Source: Candidatus Muiribacterium halophilum
GTDB lineage: Bacteria > Muiribacteriota > Muiribacteriia > Muiribacteriales > Muiribacteriaceae
Direction of reading: 5' to 3'
Length of the DNA: 64,000 bases
Assembly (NCBI GenBank): GCA_023228995.1
Contig: JALOAD010000001.1
Location: forward strand, 1 to 64,000
In this document: positions 18,807 to 27,848 of the stretch, one piece after another
Layout: the number at the start of each line of letters is the position of its first letter
Position numbering within the stretch: the first letter of the stretch is position 1
The notes under the pieces: generated by a model
The model's database searches: none
The model's input: only the letters and a program-made list of their open reading frames with translations
Told to the model about the DNA's origin: nothing
Translations under genes and position numbers: made by a program

Positions 18807-19551
18807 TCTTCTACTAAATCTTTTCAGATTAAATTACAGATTAAAATACACATCATCAAAATTCGGATTGTTATGGTCAATACTAAGTCCAATAATAACA
18901 TTAGGAATATTTAATATTATATTTATACATATATTAAAAGTAAATATAACAAACTTTCCCCTATTTTTATTTTGTGGATTAGTATGTTGGACATTTTTTT
19001 CGTCAACCGCAGTCAATAGCTGTTATTGTTATCTAAAGAATTTTGAGATAATTCAAAAAATAAGATTTCCCTATCACTACATACTTTTTTCAGAAATAAT
19101 ATTAAACTTCATGATATTTACAATAAATTTTATAATTCTAACAATATTTTCAATATTAACCAGTAATAATTTTTCAATATATAACATATTTTACATAATC
19201 CCAGCAATAATAATACTAATACTAATTACAACAACAATATCATTTATAACATCAACATTATCAGTATTTTCAAAAGATATACCACATATAACAGAAATAA
19301 TAATAAATATATGGTTTTATGCAACACCAATATTTTATTCACCAACAATGATACCAGAAAAAATAAGATTTTTATTCAAATACAATCCAGCAACCCTGCC
19401 AATAGAAATAATAAGAAAAGTATTTTACGATAAAACAATAATAATATACAACTCCGATATAATAATACATATTATTATAGATATTATAGCTTTAACAGCA
19501 GTTTGGATATATTATAACAAAAAAAGACCATATTTCCCTGAATTTATATAA
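18796..19551 (+). CDS. Polysaccharide ABC-2 type export permease
   Basis: 251 aa with six membrane helices, of the Wzm/TagG/KpsM class. Typical elements are 'LNYRLKYTSSKFGLLWSILSP' at the N-terminus and 'FYATPIFYSPTMIPEKIRFL' plus 'KYNPATLPIEIIRKVFY' towards the end. It forms the channel for the ATPase encoded just upstream, with which it overlaps by 11 bp. In this family gene order is usually permease then ATPase; here it is reversed. Its stop codon touches a 32-bp repeat (19551-19582). Confidence 0.92.
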   Translation: MKYDLLLNLFRLNYRLKYTSSKFGLLWSILSPIITLGIFNIIFIHILKVNITNFPLFLFCGLVCWTFFSSTAVNSCYCYLKNFEIIQKIRFPYHYILFSEIILNFMIFTINFIILTIFSILTSNNFSIYNIFYIIPAIIILILITTTISFITSTLSVFSKDIPHITEIIINIWFYATPIFYSPTMIPEKIRFLFKYNPATLPIEIIRKVFYDKTIIIYNSDIIIHIIIDIIALTAVWIYYNKKRPYFPEFI

Positions 19552-19582
19552 ATTGGGGTCAGGTCTTCGGAATTCGATTTTT
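19551..19582. repeat. 32-bp inverted repeat, left copy (REP-like)
   Basis: Begins AATTGGGGTCAGGTCTTCGG and is a perfect reverse complement of 20897-20928 over all 32 bases. The GGGGTCAGGTCTT core is like repeats that in many bacteria accompany REP-associated tyrosine transposases (knowledge from memory; no such transposase is present here). The two copies enclose one glycosyltransferase gene. Confidence 0.85.
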
Positions 19583-19657
19583 GTTATTCTAATTATATAA
19601 TGCAAAGTGTATAATATCTGTTATTAACTACAAAACATAAAAAAAGATAAAAATTTT

Positions 19658-20857
19658 TTATATTTTAATATTTTTAATTCTTGATATCAAATATTGATAA
19701 AAACGATTTCTATTTTTAATAATGCTTAGCATAAAAAATGGTAAATAATTATCTTTATAATTTTTAAGATTAGGCAATGTATTATAATAAGTAATTGTTT
19801 TTTCTTTGTTATTATCAATTAAAACAGTGTTTGAAAATTTTTTTATAGGAAATTTATAATTAAAAAGAAATTTAGCCCACAAATCATTTGAAGAAGTTTT
19901 TAATTTAATATTATAAAACTCAGAAAGGTAGCTTATTTCATATAAAGTTATAGAATTAAAAAATAAATTTTTACTTTTAAGAATTTTTTTAATTTTTTTT
20001 ATAGAAAGAAAATCAACTTTTGTTGTTAATTCATTTATTACTGTGTTTTCAGCTTCTAATTCAAGATTTTTACTAAAATTCTTTGCGGAATATTTAGGAA
20101 TTTTTACATAATTTTTATGAATAATTCTTTGAACAGGAAGAAGATAAGGGTTGAAGTATTCAGGATGTTTTTTAAAAAACATTAAAGAAGCTTTCGCAAT
20201 ATTAATATTTCTAGCTTTAATTTCATTTAATGTCCTTACATTAAGATGATATCCAATGGCATTTTTGGCAAATTTTATAGTTTTTTTATTGTTAAAAATT
20301 CTGTATCCAAGTTCCAAATCTTCAAAGCCATAAGAAGTAAATTCTTTGTCAAAACCACCTGATTTTATGAAAAGGTTTTTATTTAAAGATATATTAGCAG
20401 TTATAAATTTGATAAAATCAACATAATCTGAATTAATCTGGGAAAAATAATAACCAAGATCAATATTTTTTGTATAAAAATCTATTTTTTTATTAACAGG
20501 AAATAAAATGTTTCCAAGAACAGCTTTTTCGCCATATTTATGATGTTTTAGATGTTCTTCAACAAGAATATTTGAACATATAACATCAGAATCTATAAAT
20601 AGCAATATTGCATATTTACTTACAGAAGCTCCAAAATTCCTAGCATTACCTTGACCTTTACCAGGATTTTTATAAAAACTAATATTTATACTTGTTTTTA
20701 TTTTTATTTTTTTTATAATGTTAAATATTTCATTGTTAGTGGATTCATCAACTACAATAATCTCATAACTATTAGTTGTTTGAATTAATAATGAATTAAG
20801 AGTTTTTTTAAAAGTATTAGCTCTATTAAAAGTAGGTATAATAACACTAATTTTCAA
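19658..20857 (-). CDS. Family 2 glycosyltransferase
   Basis: 399 aa. The GT-A domain starts almost at residue 1: 'ISVIIPTFNRANTFKKTLNSL', then 'YEIIVVDEST', the DxD as 'LLFIDSDVI', and the late 'GGFDKEFTSYGFEDLELGYR' motif, typical of chondroitin-synthase-like and other soluble GT2 enzymes that transfer a sugar from a nucleotide sugar. The C-terminal ~150 residues are Lys/Asn-rich and unassigned. The open frame runs upstream through the 32-bp repeat, but a TTG at 20857 preceded by GGAGAATATACAA fits the family start, so 23 residues are removed. It faces away from the adjacent polysaccharide operon and is flanked by perfect inverted repeats. Confidence 0.88.
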   Translation of the reverse strand: MKISVIIPTFNRANTFKKTLNSLLIQTTNSYEIIVVDESTNNEIFNIIKKIKIKTSINISFYKNPGKGQGNARNFGASVSKYAILLFIDSDVICSNILVEEHLKHHKYGEKAVLGNILFPVNKKIDFYTKNIDLGYYFSQINSDYVDFIKFITANISLNKNLFIKSGGFDKEFTSYGFEDLELGYRIFNNKKTIKFAKNAIGYHLNVRTLNEIKARNINIAKASLMFFKKHPEYFNPYLLPVQRIIHKNYVKIPKYSAKNFSKNLELEAENTVINELTTKVDFLSIKKIKKILKSKNLFFNSITLYEISYLSEFYNIKLKTSSNDLWAKFLFNYKFPIKKFSNTVLIDNNKEKTITYYNTLPNLKNYKDNYLPFFMLSIIKNRNRFYQYLISRIKNIKI

Positions 20858-20896
20858 TTGTATATTCTCCGGCAATATTCTGAAATTCGAATTATC

Positions 20897-20928
20897 AAAA
20901 ATCGAATTCCGAAGACCTGACCCCAATT
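20897..20928. repeat. 32-bp inverted repeat, right copy (REP-like)
   Basis: Perfect reverse complement of 19551-19582. It lies between the start of the GT2 gene and the stop codon of the next minus-strand gene upstream. Copies in opposite orientation about 1.3 kb apart would permit inversion of the enclosed segment by homologous recombination. Confidence 0.85.
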
Positions 20929-20931
20929 TTT

Positions 20932-22572
20932 TTATTTATTTAATTTATCATAACGGGATTTTAGCATAATAGCAGTCTTTTTTATTATATCTTCTACTGC
21001 TGGCATTGTTATTTTTTCTTTAGTTTTATTTACTATTTCTGAAAGTATTTTTGCTATTTTTAAAATTTCTTCTGGATTTTGACTTTCTTGTCCTTTGAGC
21101 CATATATTTGCCATTAAAAGACTTATAGGAAAATCTATATATAACATATTATTTAATTTATCTGAAGTTTCATCTAATACACTTATATCTAATATGTTTT
21201 TTTGAACTTTTTTGGTGAATATTTTGTCATCATTAAAATATTTAGATAGATAAACTGGGACTTCATTTTTTAATATTGTATCAAATGTTTTTTTGTCTTG
21301 TGCCATTTTTTCAAGGTCTTTTAGATTGTTTTCAATTAACTCTATTAATTCTGTAAATGATAAATCTTGAATTATCTGTGAATTTTCTCCGTCTATTTTT
21401 ATTTCTTTTCTTAATGCGAGTAATGCTGAAGCTGTTTTTGTTTTATACTTTATTAATGTATTAAAATATGGGTAAAATATAAATTTATATTTATCTTTAA
21501 ATACTTTTTTTAATACATTTAATATATCAAAACTAACAAGTTTATCTTCGGGTTTTGTATATTCTGTGATTGCTGCTATTTTAAAAAACCTTGTCATTGT
21601 ACTGAAATTCAAAATTTTTCTTAAACTTTGTCTGTCTATATCTTTTTTTGCGATTTTTTCAAATTCAGATTTCATGTAAACTGAAAATTCGCTGTAATTA
21701 TATTTTGTTTTTTTCATAATGTCTAAAATATCTATATCTAAATAAAAATCTAATATAAAATTATCCATTACATCCCAAAATTCTTTGTTGAAATCATAAA
21801 AATACAACTTATCTTCTTCACCACTATTATTTTGCTTGATTGGAAATAATATAAGCATATTTCCGGGATCTTCCATTTTTTCAATTGATTTTTGATCAAA
21901 ATCAACAAAATATCCTGGCTCAAGACTTGAAGTCATAATTATAAGCGGTAAACTGCTTTTACCTTTAAACTCTATATTTTTAATGATTATATTAACTTTA
22001 CTTTCAAGATTATCAACTAGAGTTCCTATTTTTTCAAATACGCAATTTTTAAATATTATGCTTTTATTTTCAGAAAGTTTATTGAAAAGAATATAGTTAA
22101 AACTTTTGAAATTACAATTTTCAAATGTGATATTTGAACCATTATTTCTCATTAATTCTTCAGAATGAAAAAAACCTGTAAAATTACAATTTTTAAAAAT
22201 AACATTGAGATTTTTTTCAATTTCAAATATCCTTATTTTATACAATATTCTAAAATTAATATTCTCAAATGTAATCTCAGGTTCAAGATTGTTCCAGTTT
22301 CTCCTATCTCGATTCATCTTAATAGCTACCCAATCTTGCTCATTAAGTGAAGTTATTTCAACTGTGCCTTCTCCAATTATCTTATGATTTTTTTTTGGAT
22401 TAATGATGTTGAAAGAATCGGTGATAATCATGCCATCTGGAATAATAAGTTCATCATAATCGCCTTTGCTTATATGTTTATAAAAAGAAGCATGATCTGT
22501 TACTTTGATAGTTTCAGAATTACTTGAAATAATAAAAAAAATTATTATTATCAAAAAAAATTTTATTTTCAT
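20932..22572 (-). CDS. Exported protein with N-terminal beta-helix region
   Basis: 546 aa. A typical signal peptide (KIKFFLIIIIFFIISSNS) predicts export. Residues ~20-220 contain repeated short strands such as 'ITFENINFRI', 'VIFKNCNFTG', 'ITFENCNFKS' and 'IIFKNCVFEK', a regular period of about 22 residues with Asn/Cys at the turns. This is the pattern of right-handed parallel beta-helix (pectate-lyase-like) proteins. Residues ~240-546 are helical and charged, with no recognised domain. No catalytic residues can be assigned. It may bind or cleave a polysaccharide at the cell surface; that is only inference from fold. A small gap separates it from folC upstream, so the two could be co-transcribed. 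Confidence 0.8.
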   Translation of the reverse strand: MKIKFFLIIIIFFIISSNSETIKVTDHASFYKHISKGDYDELIIPDGMIITDSFNIINPKKNHKIIGEGTVEITSLNEQDWVAIKMNRDRRNWNNLEPEITFENINFRILYKIRIFEIEKNLNVIFKNCNFTGFFHSEELMRNNGSNITFENCNFKSFNYILFNKLSENKSIIFKNCVFEKIGTLVDNLESKVNIIIKNIEFKGKSSLPLIIMTSSLEPGYFVDFDQKSIEKMEDPGNMLILFPIKQNNSGEEDKLYFYDFNKEFWDVMDNFILDFYLDIDILDIMKKTKYNYSEFSVYMKSEFEKIAKKDIDRQSLRKILNFSTMTRFFKIAAITEYTKPEDKLVSFDILNVLKKVFKDKYKFIFYPYFNTLIKYKTKTASALLALRKEIKIDGENSQIIQDLSFTELIELIENNLKDLEKMAQDKKTFDTILKNEVPVYLSKYFNDDKIFTKKVQKNILDISVLDETSDKLNNMLYIDFPISLLMANIWLKGQESQNPEEILKIAKILSEIVNKTKEKITMPAVEDIIKKTAIMLKSRYDKLNK

Positions 22573-22593
22573 AAACTATCAAAATCCTGTTTT

Positions 22594-23877
22594 TTATTTT
22601 TTTATTTTTTTATATATAGAACTTGATTTTAACTCTCCAATTAAATATAAAGAGCCTGTTATAATTATATTTTTTGAAGAATTTAAATTTTTGTTATAAA
22701 TATATTCAAGTGCTTTTTCTGAATTTTCAAAAACAAATACAGTTTTAAAATATTTTTTTGCTATTCTTTGCATTTTTTTTATATCCATCATTCTTTTATT
22801 ATCTATATGTGTAAGAACTATTTCTTTTGAATATTTAGAAAGTTTTCTGTAAAAAAGATCAGCATTTTTATCTCTTAATATAGATGATAAAAATACTATT
22901 TCTTTATTTTCAAAATAATTTTCAAGATAAACACACAAAGTATTAAGTCCTGCTCTATTATGAGCTCCATCCATCATTACAAAAGGTTTTTTACTTATTA
23001 TCTCAAGTCTTCCTGGGAAAAACGCCTGTTCAAGACCTTGTTTAATGTATTTTTCATCAATTTTAATTATTTCTGCAACTTTAACTGCATTTGCTGCATT
23101 TTCTACCTGATGTTCTCCAGGCATATTAAGTTTTAATGATTTAAATTTATTTTCACCTGAATAATCAAAAACAATATTATCATAAGCTTTACTTACAATT
23201 TTTGTCGAAAACTCTTTATTATTAATGAAAATTTCAGAATTCATTTCTTTAGCATAATCTCTAAATAATTTTTTTAATTCAGGTCTTTTTTCAGATGAAA
23301 TAATATGACAATCTTTTTTAGTTATTGCAATTTTTTCTTTAGCTATATCTTTAAGTTCATTTCCTAAAATTCCACAATGATCTTTATCAATATTTGTAAC
23401 AACAGCAATTGATTTTTCTAGAGTATTTGTAGCATCAAGTCTTCCACCAAGTCCCACCTCAACAACAGCCCAGTCTACTTTTTTTTGTGCAAAATAATAA
23501 AAAGAAATTGCAGTTACCATTTCAAAAAATGATGGTTTATCGCCAAATTCCTCTTCAATTATTTTAGAAGCTTTTTCAATTTCTGGTAATATATTATGAA
23601 AATCTTCTTTTGATATTTCTTCAAGATCAAGCCTTATTCTCTCATTATACGATACAAGATGCGGAGATGTAAATTTACCGACTTTAAAACCTGCATTATG
23701 CAAAATATATTCAATATAAGTTGCAGTAGAACCTTTGCCATTAGTACCAGTTATATGAACTGACTTAAATTTATTTTGTGGATTTCTAAGAAGCTGTAAC
23801 ATTTTTTTTATTTTATTAAGTTCATATTTCTGCCCTTCTTTAATGTAATCATAAACATAATTTCCAAAATCAATCAT
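22594..23877 (-). CDS. folC: Folylpolyglutamate/dihydrofolate synthase
   Basis: 427 aa, the usual size of FolC. The Mur-ligase fold is clear: P-loop 'VHITGTNGKGSTATYIEYIL' near residue 50, 'SPHLVSYNERIRLD' (folate loop), 'VEVGLGGRLDATN', 'NIDKDHCGILG', 'MPGEHQVENAANA' and 'MMDGAHNRAG'. It adds glutamate to dihydropteroate and/or folates using ATP. The longest frame begins 37 codons earlier, but that part runs through a CCCGG hairpin repeat. The ATG at 23877 is preceded by TGGAGATTAT and gives the normal family N-terminus, so it is chosen. Confidence 0.95.
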   Translation of the reverse strand: MIDFGNYVYDYIKEGQKYELNKIKKMLQLLRNPQNKFKSVHITGTNGKGSTATYIEYILHNAGFKVGKFTSPHLVSYNERIRLDLEEISKEDFHNILPEIEKASKIIEEEFGDKPSFFEMVTAISFYYFAQKKVDWAVVEVGLGGRLDATNTLEKSIAVVTNIDKDHCGILGNELKDIAKEKIAITKKDCHIISSEKRPELKKLFRDYAKEMNSEIFINNKEFSTKIVSKAYDNIVFDYSGENKFKSLKLNMPGEHQVENAANAVKVAEIIKIDEKYIKQGLEQAFFPGRLEIISKKPFVMMDGAHNRAGLNTLCVYLENYFENKEIVFLSSILRDKNADLFYRKLSKYSKEIVLTHIDNKRMMDIKKMQRIAKKYFKTVFVFENSEKALEYIYNKNLNSSKNIIITGSLYLIGELKSSSIYKKIKK

Positions 23878-23939
23878 ATAATCTCCATTAAAGTGATTTT
23901 TTTGCAAAATCACAGTTAGCATAGTAAAAACAAAAACAA

Positions 23940-23969
23940 ATCCCGGCTCAGAATAGTACCGGGATGACA
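23940..23969. repeat. CCCGG hairpin repeat, inverted unit
   Basis: ATCCCGG and CCGGGAT arms around the loop CTCAGAATAGTA, in the intergenic space between folC and the molybdenum hydroxylase gene. The loop differs from the TATGTTTCTGAG type but is shared with the copy at 31712-31739. It explains the false N-terminal extension of the folC frame. Confidence 0.8.
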
Positions 23970-24022
23970 GTGTTTTCACAATCCCCAAATCCCGTTTACC
24001 GGTGTTCCCCCGGCGTTCTCCT

Positions 24023-26362
24023 CTATTCCCCTAATATCTCTAATATATACTCTGGTTTAAATGGAGCTTTATGTAATCTTTTACCTGTTGCATTATAAAA
24101 AGCATTTGCAATAACCGGAATTGGTCCATTTATACAAACTTCAGCAACGGATTTAGCTCCGTAAGGACCTGTATTTTCATAAGAATTTTCAGCCATAATA
24201 GTTATAATTTCAGGAAGATCTGCTGCTGTATAAATTTTATATTTACCAAAACCATTATTCATCATATTACCTTTTTTTGAAAAGCTATAATCTTCAATCA
24301 AAGCATAAGATAAACCATTTACCAATGCTCCTTCCACTTGACCTTCAGCAAGTTTTGGATTAATACAAACTCCGCAATCTGTTGCAGTAACATATTTTTC
24401 AACTTTTATATTTCCAGTTAATGTATCAATTACTATTTCAGCGAAATGAGCTGAAAATGGTGGTGGTGAAGATTTAGATACTCTTGAAGAAGTTGCTTGA
24501 ATTTGTTCCATTTCATCAATATGCATAGCACTTGTGCAAATTTCGCCATATGAACAACTATCTTTACTACCTTTTATAAAAGCATTTCCTTCAAAAAGAT
24601 CAATATCTTCTTCTTTTACAGCCAGTTTTTTTGCAGCGTGTTTTTTTATTATCTTTTTAATTTTTTCAGCACAATCTTTTACTGCAAGACCTGAAAGATA
24701 TGTAGTTGAAGATGCATAAGCTCCTACATCAAAAGGAGTTACATCTGTATCTGAAGATATAACTAGAATATTATTAATAGATGTTTCTAAAACTTCAGCT
24801 GCAATCTGTGATAAAACTGTATCAGAACCTGTTCCAAGGTCGGTTGCTCCTAGATTTAAATTAAATGAACCATCATCATTCATTTTTATATAAACAGAAG
24901 CCATATCAATGTAAGGAACAGAAGAACCTTGCATAAAACAACCCATTCCAATTCCTTTAATATATCTTTCATTTTTATTTTTTTTGTTTTTAAAACTGTA
25001 TTTTGCTTTTTTACTTTTCCAATCTATAGCTTCAGCCCCTTTATCAATACATTGAGTAAGTTCACATGAATCTATTTTAAAAATATGTCCTGGTTTACCT
25101 TCGCCTAATGCTTTGAATATTTCAGAAGTTTCTCCAGTTTTAATATGCCATTTTTTATAATATTCAGCCTGATCTATTCCACATTTTTCGCATATTACAT
25201 CTATCATTTGAGTATATGCAAAATAACCTTGTGTTGCACCATAGCCTCTATAAGCTCCACCAGCTGGTAAATTTGTATAAACTGCTTTTCCTGTAAAAAG
25301 CATATTAGGAATTTTATTTAATAATGGAAGTATTTTAGAACCAACACACGATACAACTGTAAGTGCATGAGTACCAAAAGCTCCTGTGTTTTGAAGAGCA
25401 TCAAGATGTATTGCTTTTATTTCGCCATTTTTATTAAAACCAACTTTGTATTTAATTCTAAAAGGATGTCTTGTTCTTGAAAAAACAAAAACTTCATCTC
25501 GTTTAAGTATTAATTTTATAGGAATTCTATGTTTCCATACTGCAAAAGCTACTATTGGTTCCAGTAAAGCTTCCTGTTTATTACCAAAACCACCACCAAT
25601 TCGAGGCTTTATAACTCTGATTTTACTTACTGGAATTTTTGTTGCATGAGAAACAATTCTTCTTGTATGAAATGGAACTTGAGTTGATGTTATAAGTACG
25701 AGTCTTCCTCTTCCATCAATATAACCTTTTGTAGATGAAGGTTCCATCATGCAATGATGAGCATATTGTGTGTAAAATGTATCTTCCATTACTTCATCAC
25801 TCTCTTTATAGCCTTTTTCTACATCTCCAACAACTGCATTTACTTCACTTGCAATGTTTTTTTCAGGTTGAAATTTTATAGGAATTATCTGTATTGCATC
25901 TTTTTCAGTATGAACTCTTGAAGTTTCCCTGTCTTCTGATTTTTCATAATCAAGAGCAGGTTCAAGAATATTATATTTAACTTTAATTTTTTTTATTGCT
26001 TTTAAAGCTGTTTTTTCATCTTCAGCAATAACAGCAAGTACTTTATCTCCTACAAATCTAACTGTATTATCAAAAATCGCACAATCATAAGGTGCTGGTT
26101 CAGGATAACTCTGTCCTGCCGTTGTATGCATAATTCTTTCAACATTTTTATAAGAAAGAACATCAATTACACCTTCCATTTTTAAAGCTTCACTTTCGTC
26201 TATATCTGTAATTTCTGCATAAGCATAAGGTGAAGGCATAAGTTTTATAACAGCACAATCTCTAATGTCATAATCATCTGTAAAAAGTTCTTCACCTGTT
26301 GCAAGTCCTAATCCATCTATTTTTCTGACTGAATGATTTACAGTTTTAAAATTATTTTTCAT
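24023..26362 (-). CDS. Molybdenum hydroxylase (xanthine dehydrogenase family), large Mo-binding subunit
   Basis: 779 aa, the usual length for the separate large subunit. Family motifs are present: 'PRIGGGFGNKQEALLEP', 'GGAYRGYGATQGYFAYTQ', 'GATDLGTGSDTVLSQIAAE' and, near the end, 'GPYGAKSVAEVCINGPIP' with the catalytic Glu. It binds the molybdopterin-cytosine-dinucleotide cofactor and hydroxylates a heterocycle or aldehyde. The substrate (xanthine, nicotinate, other purines) cannot be told from sequence. It is encoded last of three subunits, overlapping the Fe-S subunit gene by 11 bp; GGAGGTGAGG before 26362 sets the start. No maturation gene (XdhC, MocA) is linked. Confidence 0.93.
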   Translation of the reverse strand: MKNNFKTVNHSVRKIDGLGLATGEELFTDDYDIRDCAVIKLMPSPYAYAEITDIDESEALKMEGVIDVLSYKNVERIMHTTAGQSYPEPAPYDCAIFDNTVRFVGDKVLAVIAEDEKTALKAIKKIKVKYNILEPALDYEKSEDRETSRVHTEKDAIQIIPIKFQPEKNIASEVNAVVGDVEKGYKESDEVMEDTFYTQYAHHCMMEPSSTKGYIDGRGRLVLITSTQVPFHTRRIVSHATKIPVSKIRVIKPRIGGGFGNKQEALLEPIVAFAVWKHRIPIKLILKRDEVFVFSRTRHPFRIKYKVGFNKNGEIKAIHLDALQNTGAFGTHALTVVSCVGSKILPLLNKIPNMLFTGKAVYTNLPAGGAYRGYGATQGYFAYTQMIDVICEKCGIDQAEYYKKWHIKTGETSEIFKALGEGKPGHIFKIDSCELTQCIDKGAEAIDWKSKKAKYSFKNKKNKNERYIKGIGMGCFMQGSSVPYIDMASVYIKMNDDGSFNLNLGATDLGTGSDTVLSQIAAEVLETSINNILVISSDTDVTPFDVGAYASSTTYLSGLAVKDCAEKIKKIIKKHAAKKLAVKEEDIDLFEGNAFIKGSKDSCSYGEICTSAMHIDEMEQIQATSSRVSKSSPPPFSAHFAEIVIDTLTGNIKVEKYVTATDCGVCINPKLAEGQVEGALVNGLSYALIEDYSFSKKGNMMNNGFGKYKIYTAADLPEIITIMAENSYENTGPYGAKSVAEVCINGPIPVIANAFYNATGKRLHKAPFKPEYILEILGE

Positions 26363-26831
26363 TATCCTCACCTCCATTCATTCTCTTAGCAGCAAGTTTT
26401 ACAGCATCAATTATCTTGATATATCCAGTACATCTACATAAATTACCATCAAGTGCACTTTTTATTTCTTCTTCTGTTGGATTTGGATTTTTTTTAAGTA
26501 ATGAATAAGTAGATATTACAAATCCAGGTGTACAAAAACCACATTGAACTGCTCCAGCATCAACATAAGCTTCTTGAATTATTGAAGGTTTATGCTGATC
26601 TCCAAGTCCTTTTGAAGTTACAATCGTTTGATCTTTTACACTCATTGCCAGAATTTGACATGAATTAACAGACACATCATCAACAAGAACAAGGCAAGCT
26701 CCGCATTGACCTTCTTCGCAACCGTTTTTAACTTCTGTAAATCCATTATCTCTTAAAGCTTCAAGCAAAGTTGAATCAGGTCTTAATTCGATTTTTTTGT
26801 TTTTTCCATTTATATTAAAAATTTCTTTCAT
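26352..26831 (-). CDS. Molybdenum hydroxylase, 2Fe-2S subunit
   Basis: 159 aa. Two [2Fe-2S] cluster sites are complete: the plant-ferredoxin type 'CEEGQCGACLVLVDDVSVNSC' (four Cys, residues ~38-58) and the alpha-helical 'CGFCTPGF' with 'CRCTGYIKI'. It passes electrons from the molybdenum site of the large subunit to the FAD subunit. The gene sits between the FAD and Mo subunit genes and overlaps both, so the order is FAD - FeS - Mo, as in CoxMSL-like operons. RBS GGGAGAGTTAA. Confidence 0.95.
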   Translation of the reverse strand: MKEIFNINGKNKKIELRPDSTLLEALRDNGFTEVKNGCEEGQCGACLVLVDDVSVNSCQILAMSVKDQTIVTSKGLGDQHKPSIIQEAYVDAGAVQCGFCTPGFVISTYSLLKKNPNPTEEEIKSALDGNLCRCTGYIKIIDAVKLAAKRMNGGEDNEK

Positions 26832-27622
26832 TTAACTCTCCCATTCATTATTTTTAATCCATCTTCTATATAAACATTTGCTATTTTATTTTTATAATCT
26901 GCTGAAAATCTTACATCTTTAATAAAATCCAAGTCTAATTTGAAATTATCTTTAATTTTATTTTCCATATTATTAAAAACTTCAACTTTGGATTTTGTTC
27001 CAGATACAACGACTTTAATATTATTTAAAGAAATATCTTGTTTAATTCCTGTTATATTGACAATTAAAGCTGGATAATCAAATCTAACTTGAGTAAGTCT
27101 GTTTGAATAACCTACAAAATTATCTCTATTATTTTCAAAACTTATATTAAGTAAAATATGAAGTTCTTTTTGATATTTTTGAATATATTCTTCAATATTA
27201 ACTGTAATTTCTTTACCATTAAATAGAGTAACTTCAGCATTTACTGCAATAAGTGCTGGAACAATATCAGACCAAATGGGAAAATCTACAATAGAACCAC
27301 CAATTGTCATTCTATTTCTAATTGGAGTAGAAGCAGCTTTTGAAAATAAATTACAAATATATGAATACACATTACCTTTATTTACTGGCGATTCTATAAG
27401 CTCAGCTATACTAACTCCAGCTCCTGCAATAACTTTATTATCTTCAAAGTTTAAATATTTAAGCGAAAGACTATTTATATTTATAAAACCACGGATTTTT
27501 TCAGATTTGGTCCTATTAATACCAAGACCGCCTGAATATATTACATTACCTTCTTGTTGAAGAAGTTCCCAGGCTTGTTTTATAGTTTTAATTTCATGCC
27601 ATTTTATATCATCTCTATACAT
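26828..27622 (-). CDS. Molybdenum hydroxylase, FAD-binding subunit
   Basis: 264 aa, CoxM/XdhB-like. The FAD-binding segments are 'VIYSGGLGINRTK' (in place of the common AGGTDL) and 'RNRMTIGGSIVDFPIWSDIVPALI', the usual NxATIGGN..D signature. The C-terminal CO_deh_flav_C-type domain ('VNITGIKQDISLNNIKVVVSG') is shortish. It takes electrons from the Fe-S subunit and hands them to NAD+ or another acceptor. First gene of the three-gene operon; GGGGGGAAATA precedes the ATG. It is somewhat more divergent than the other two subunits. Confidence 0.9.
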   Translation of the reverse strand: MYRDDIKWHEIKTIKQAWELLQQEGNVIYSGGLGINRTKSEKIRGFININSLSLKYLNFEDNKVIAGAGVSIAELIESPVNKGNVYSYICNLFSKAASTPIRNRMTIGGSIVDFPIWSDIVPALIAVNAEVTLFNGKEITVNIEEYIQKYQKELHILLNISFENNRDNFVGYSNRLTQVRFDYPALIVNITGIKQDISLNNIKVVVSGTKSKVEVFNNMENKIKDNFKLDLDFIKDVRFSADYKNKIANVYIEDGLKIMNGRVK

Positions 27623-27804
27623 TATTTCCCCCTAATATTATATATTTATTATAAATTTATAAAATTTTGTTGTATTACATTATACAATAAAATCAGTTTT
27701 TTAAAAAGATTTAAGTGACAGGTATTATATTCTCGCATTTCCCTTGATAGCATTACTATTTTTACTTTGATTTATTTTAATTTTAACTATTACTTAATTT
27801 ATTG

Positions 27805-27820
27805 CGATAAATATAGTATA
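27805..27820 (+). promoter_or_regulatory. Shared promoter-like box upstream of small gene 1
   Basis: The 16 bases CGATAAATATAGTATA occur here and, unchanged, at 28436-28451, in each case 28 bases before the start codon of one of two related small genes. The left part (TGCGATAA / TCCGATAA) resembles the -10 of FliA-type sigma28 promoters (GCCGATAA) from general knowledge; alternatively TATAGTATA is an ordinary -10 region. Confidence 0.55.
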
Positions 27821-27848
27821 GGAACAATTTTTACACCGGAGGGATTTT

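Noticed and set aside
19551-20928. REP-associated tyrosine transposase between the repeats
   Set aside because: The enclosed gene is clearly a GT2 glycosyltransferase; no HUH/Y1 transposase motif was found.
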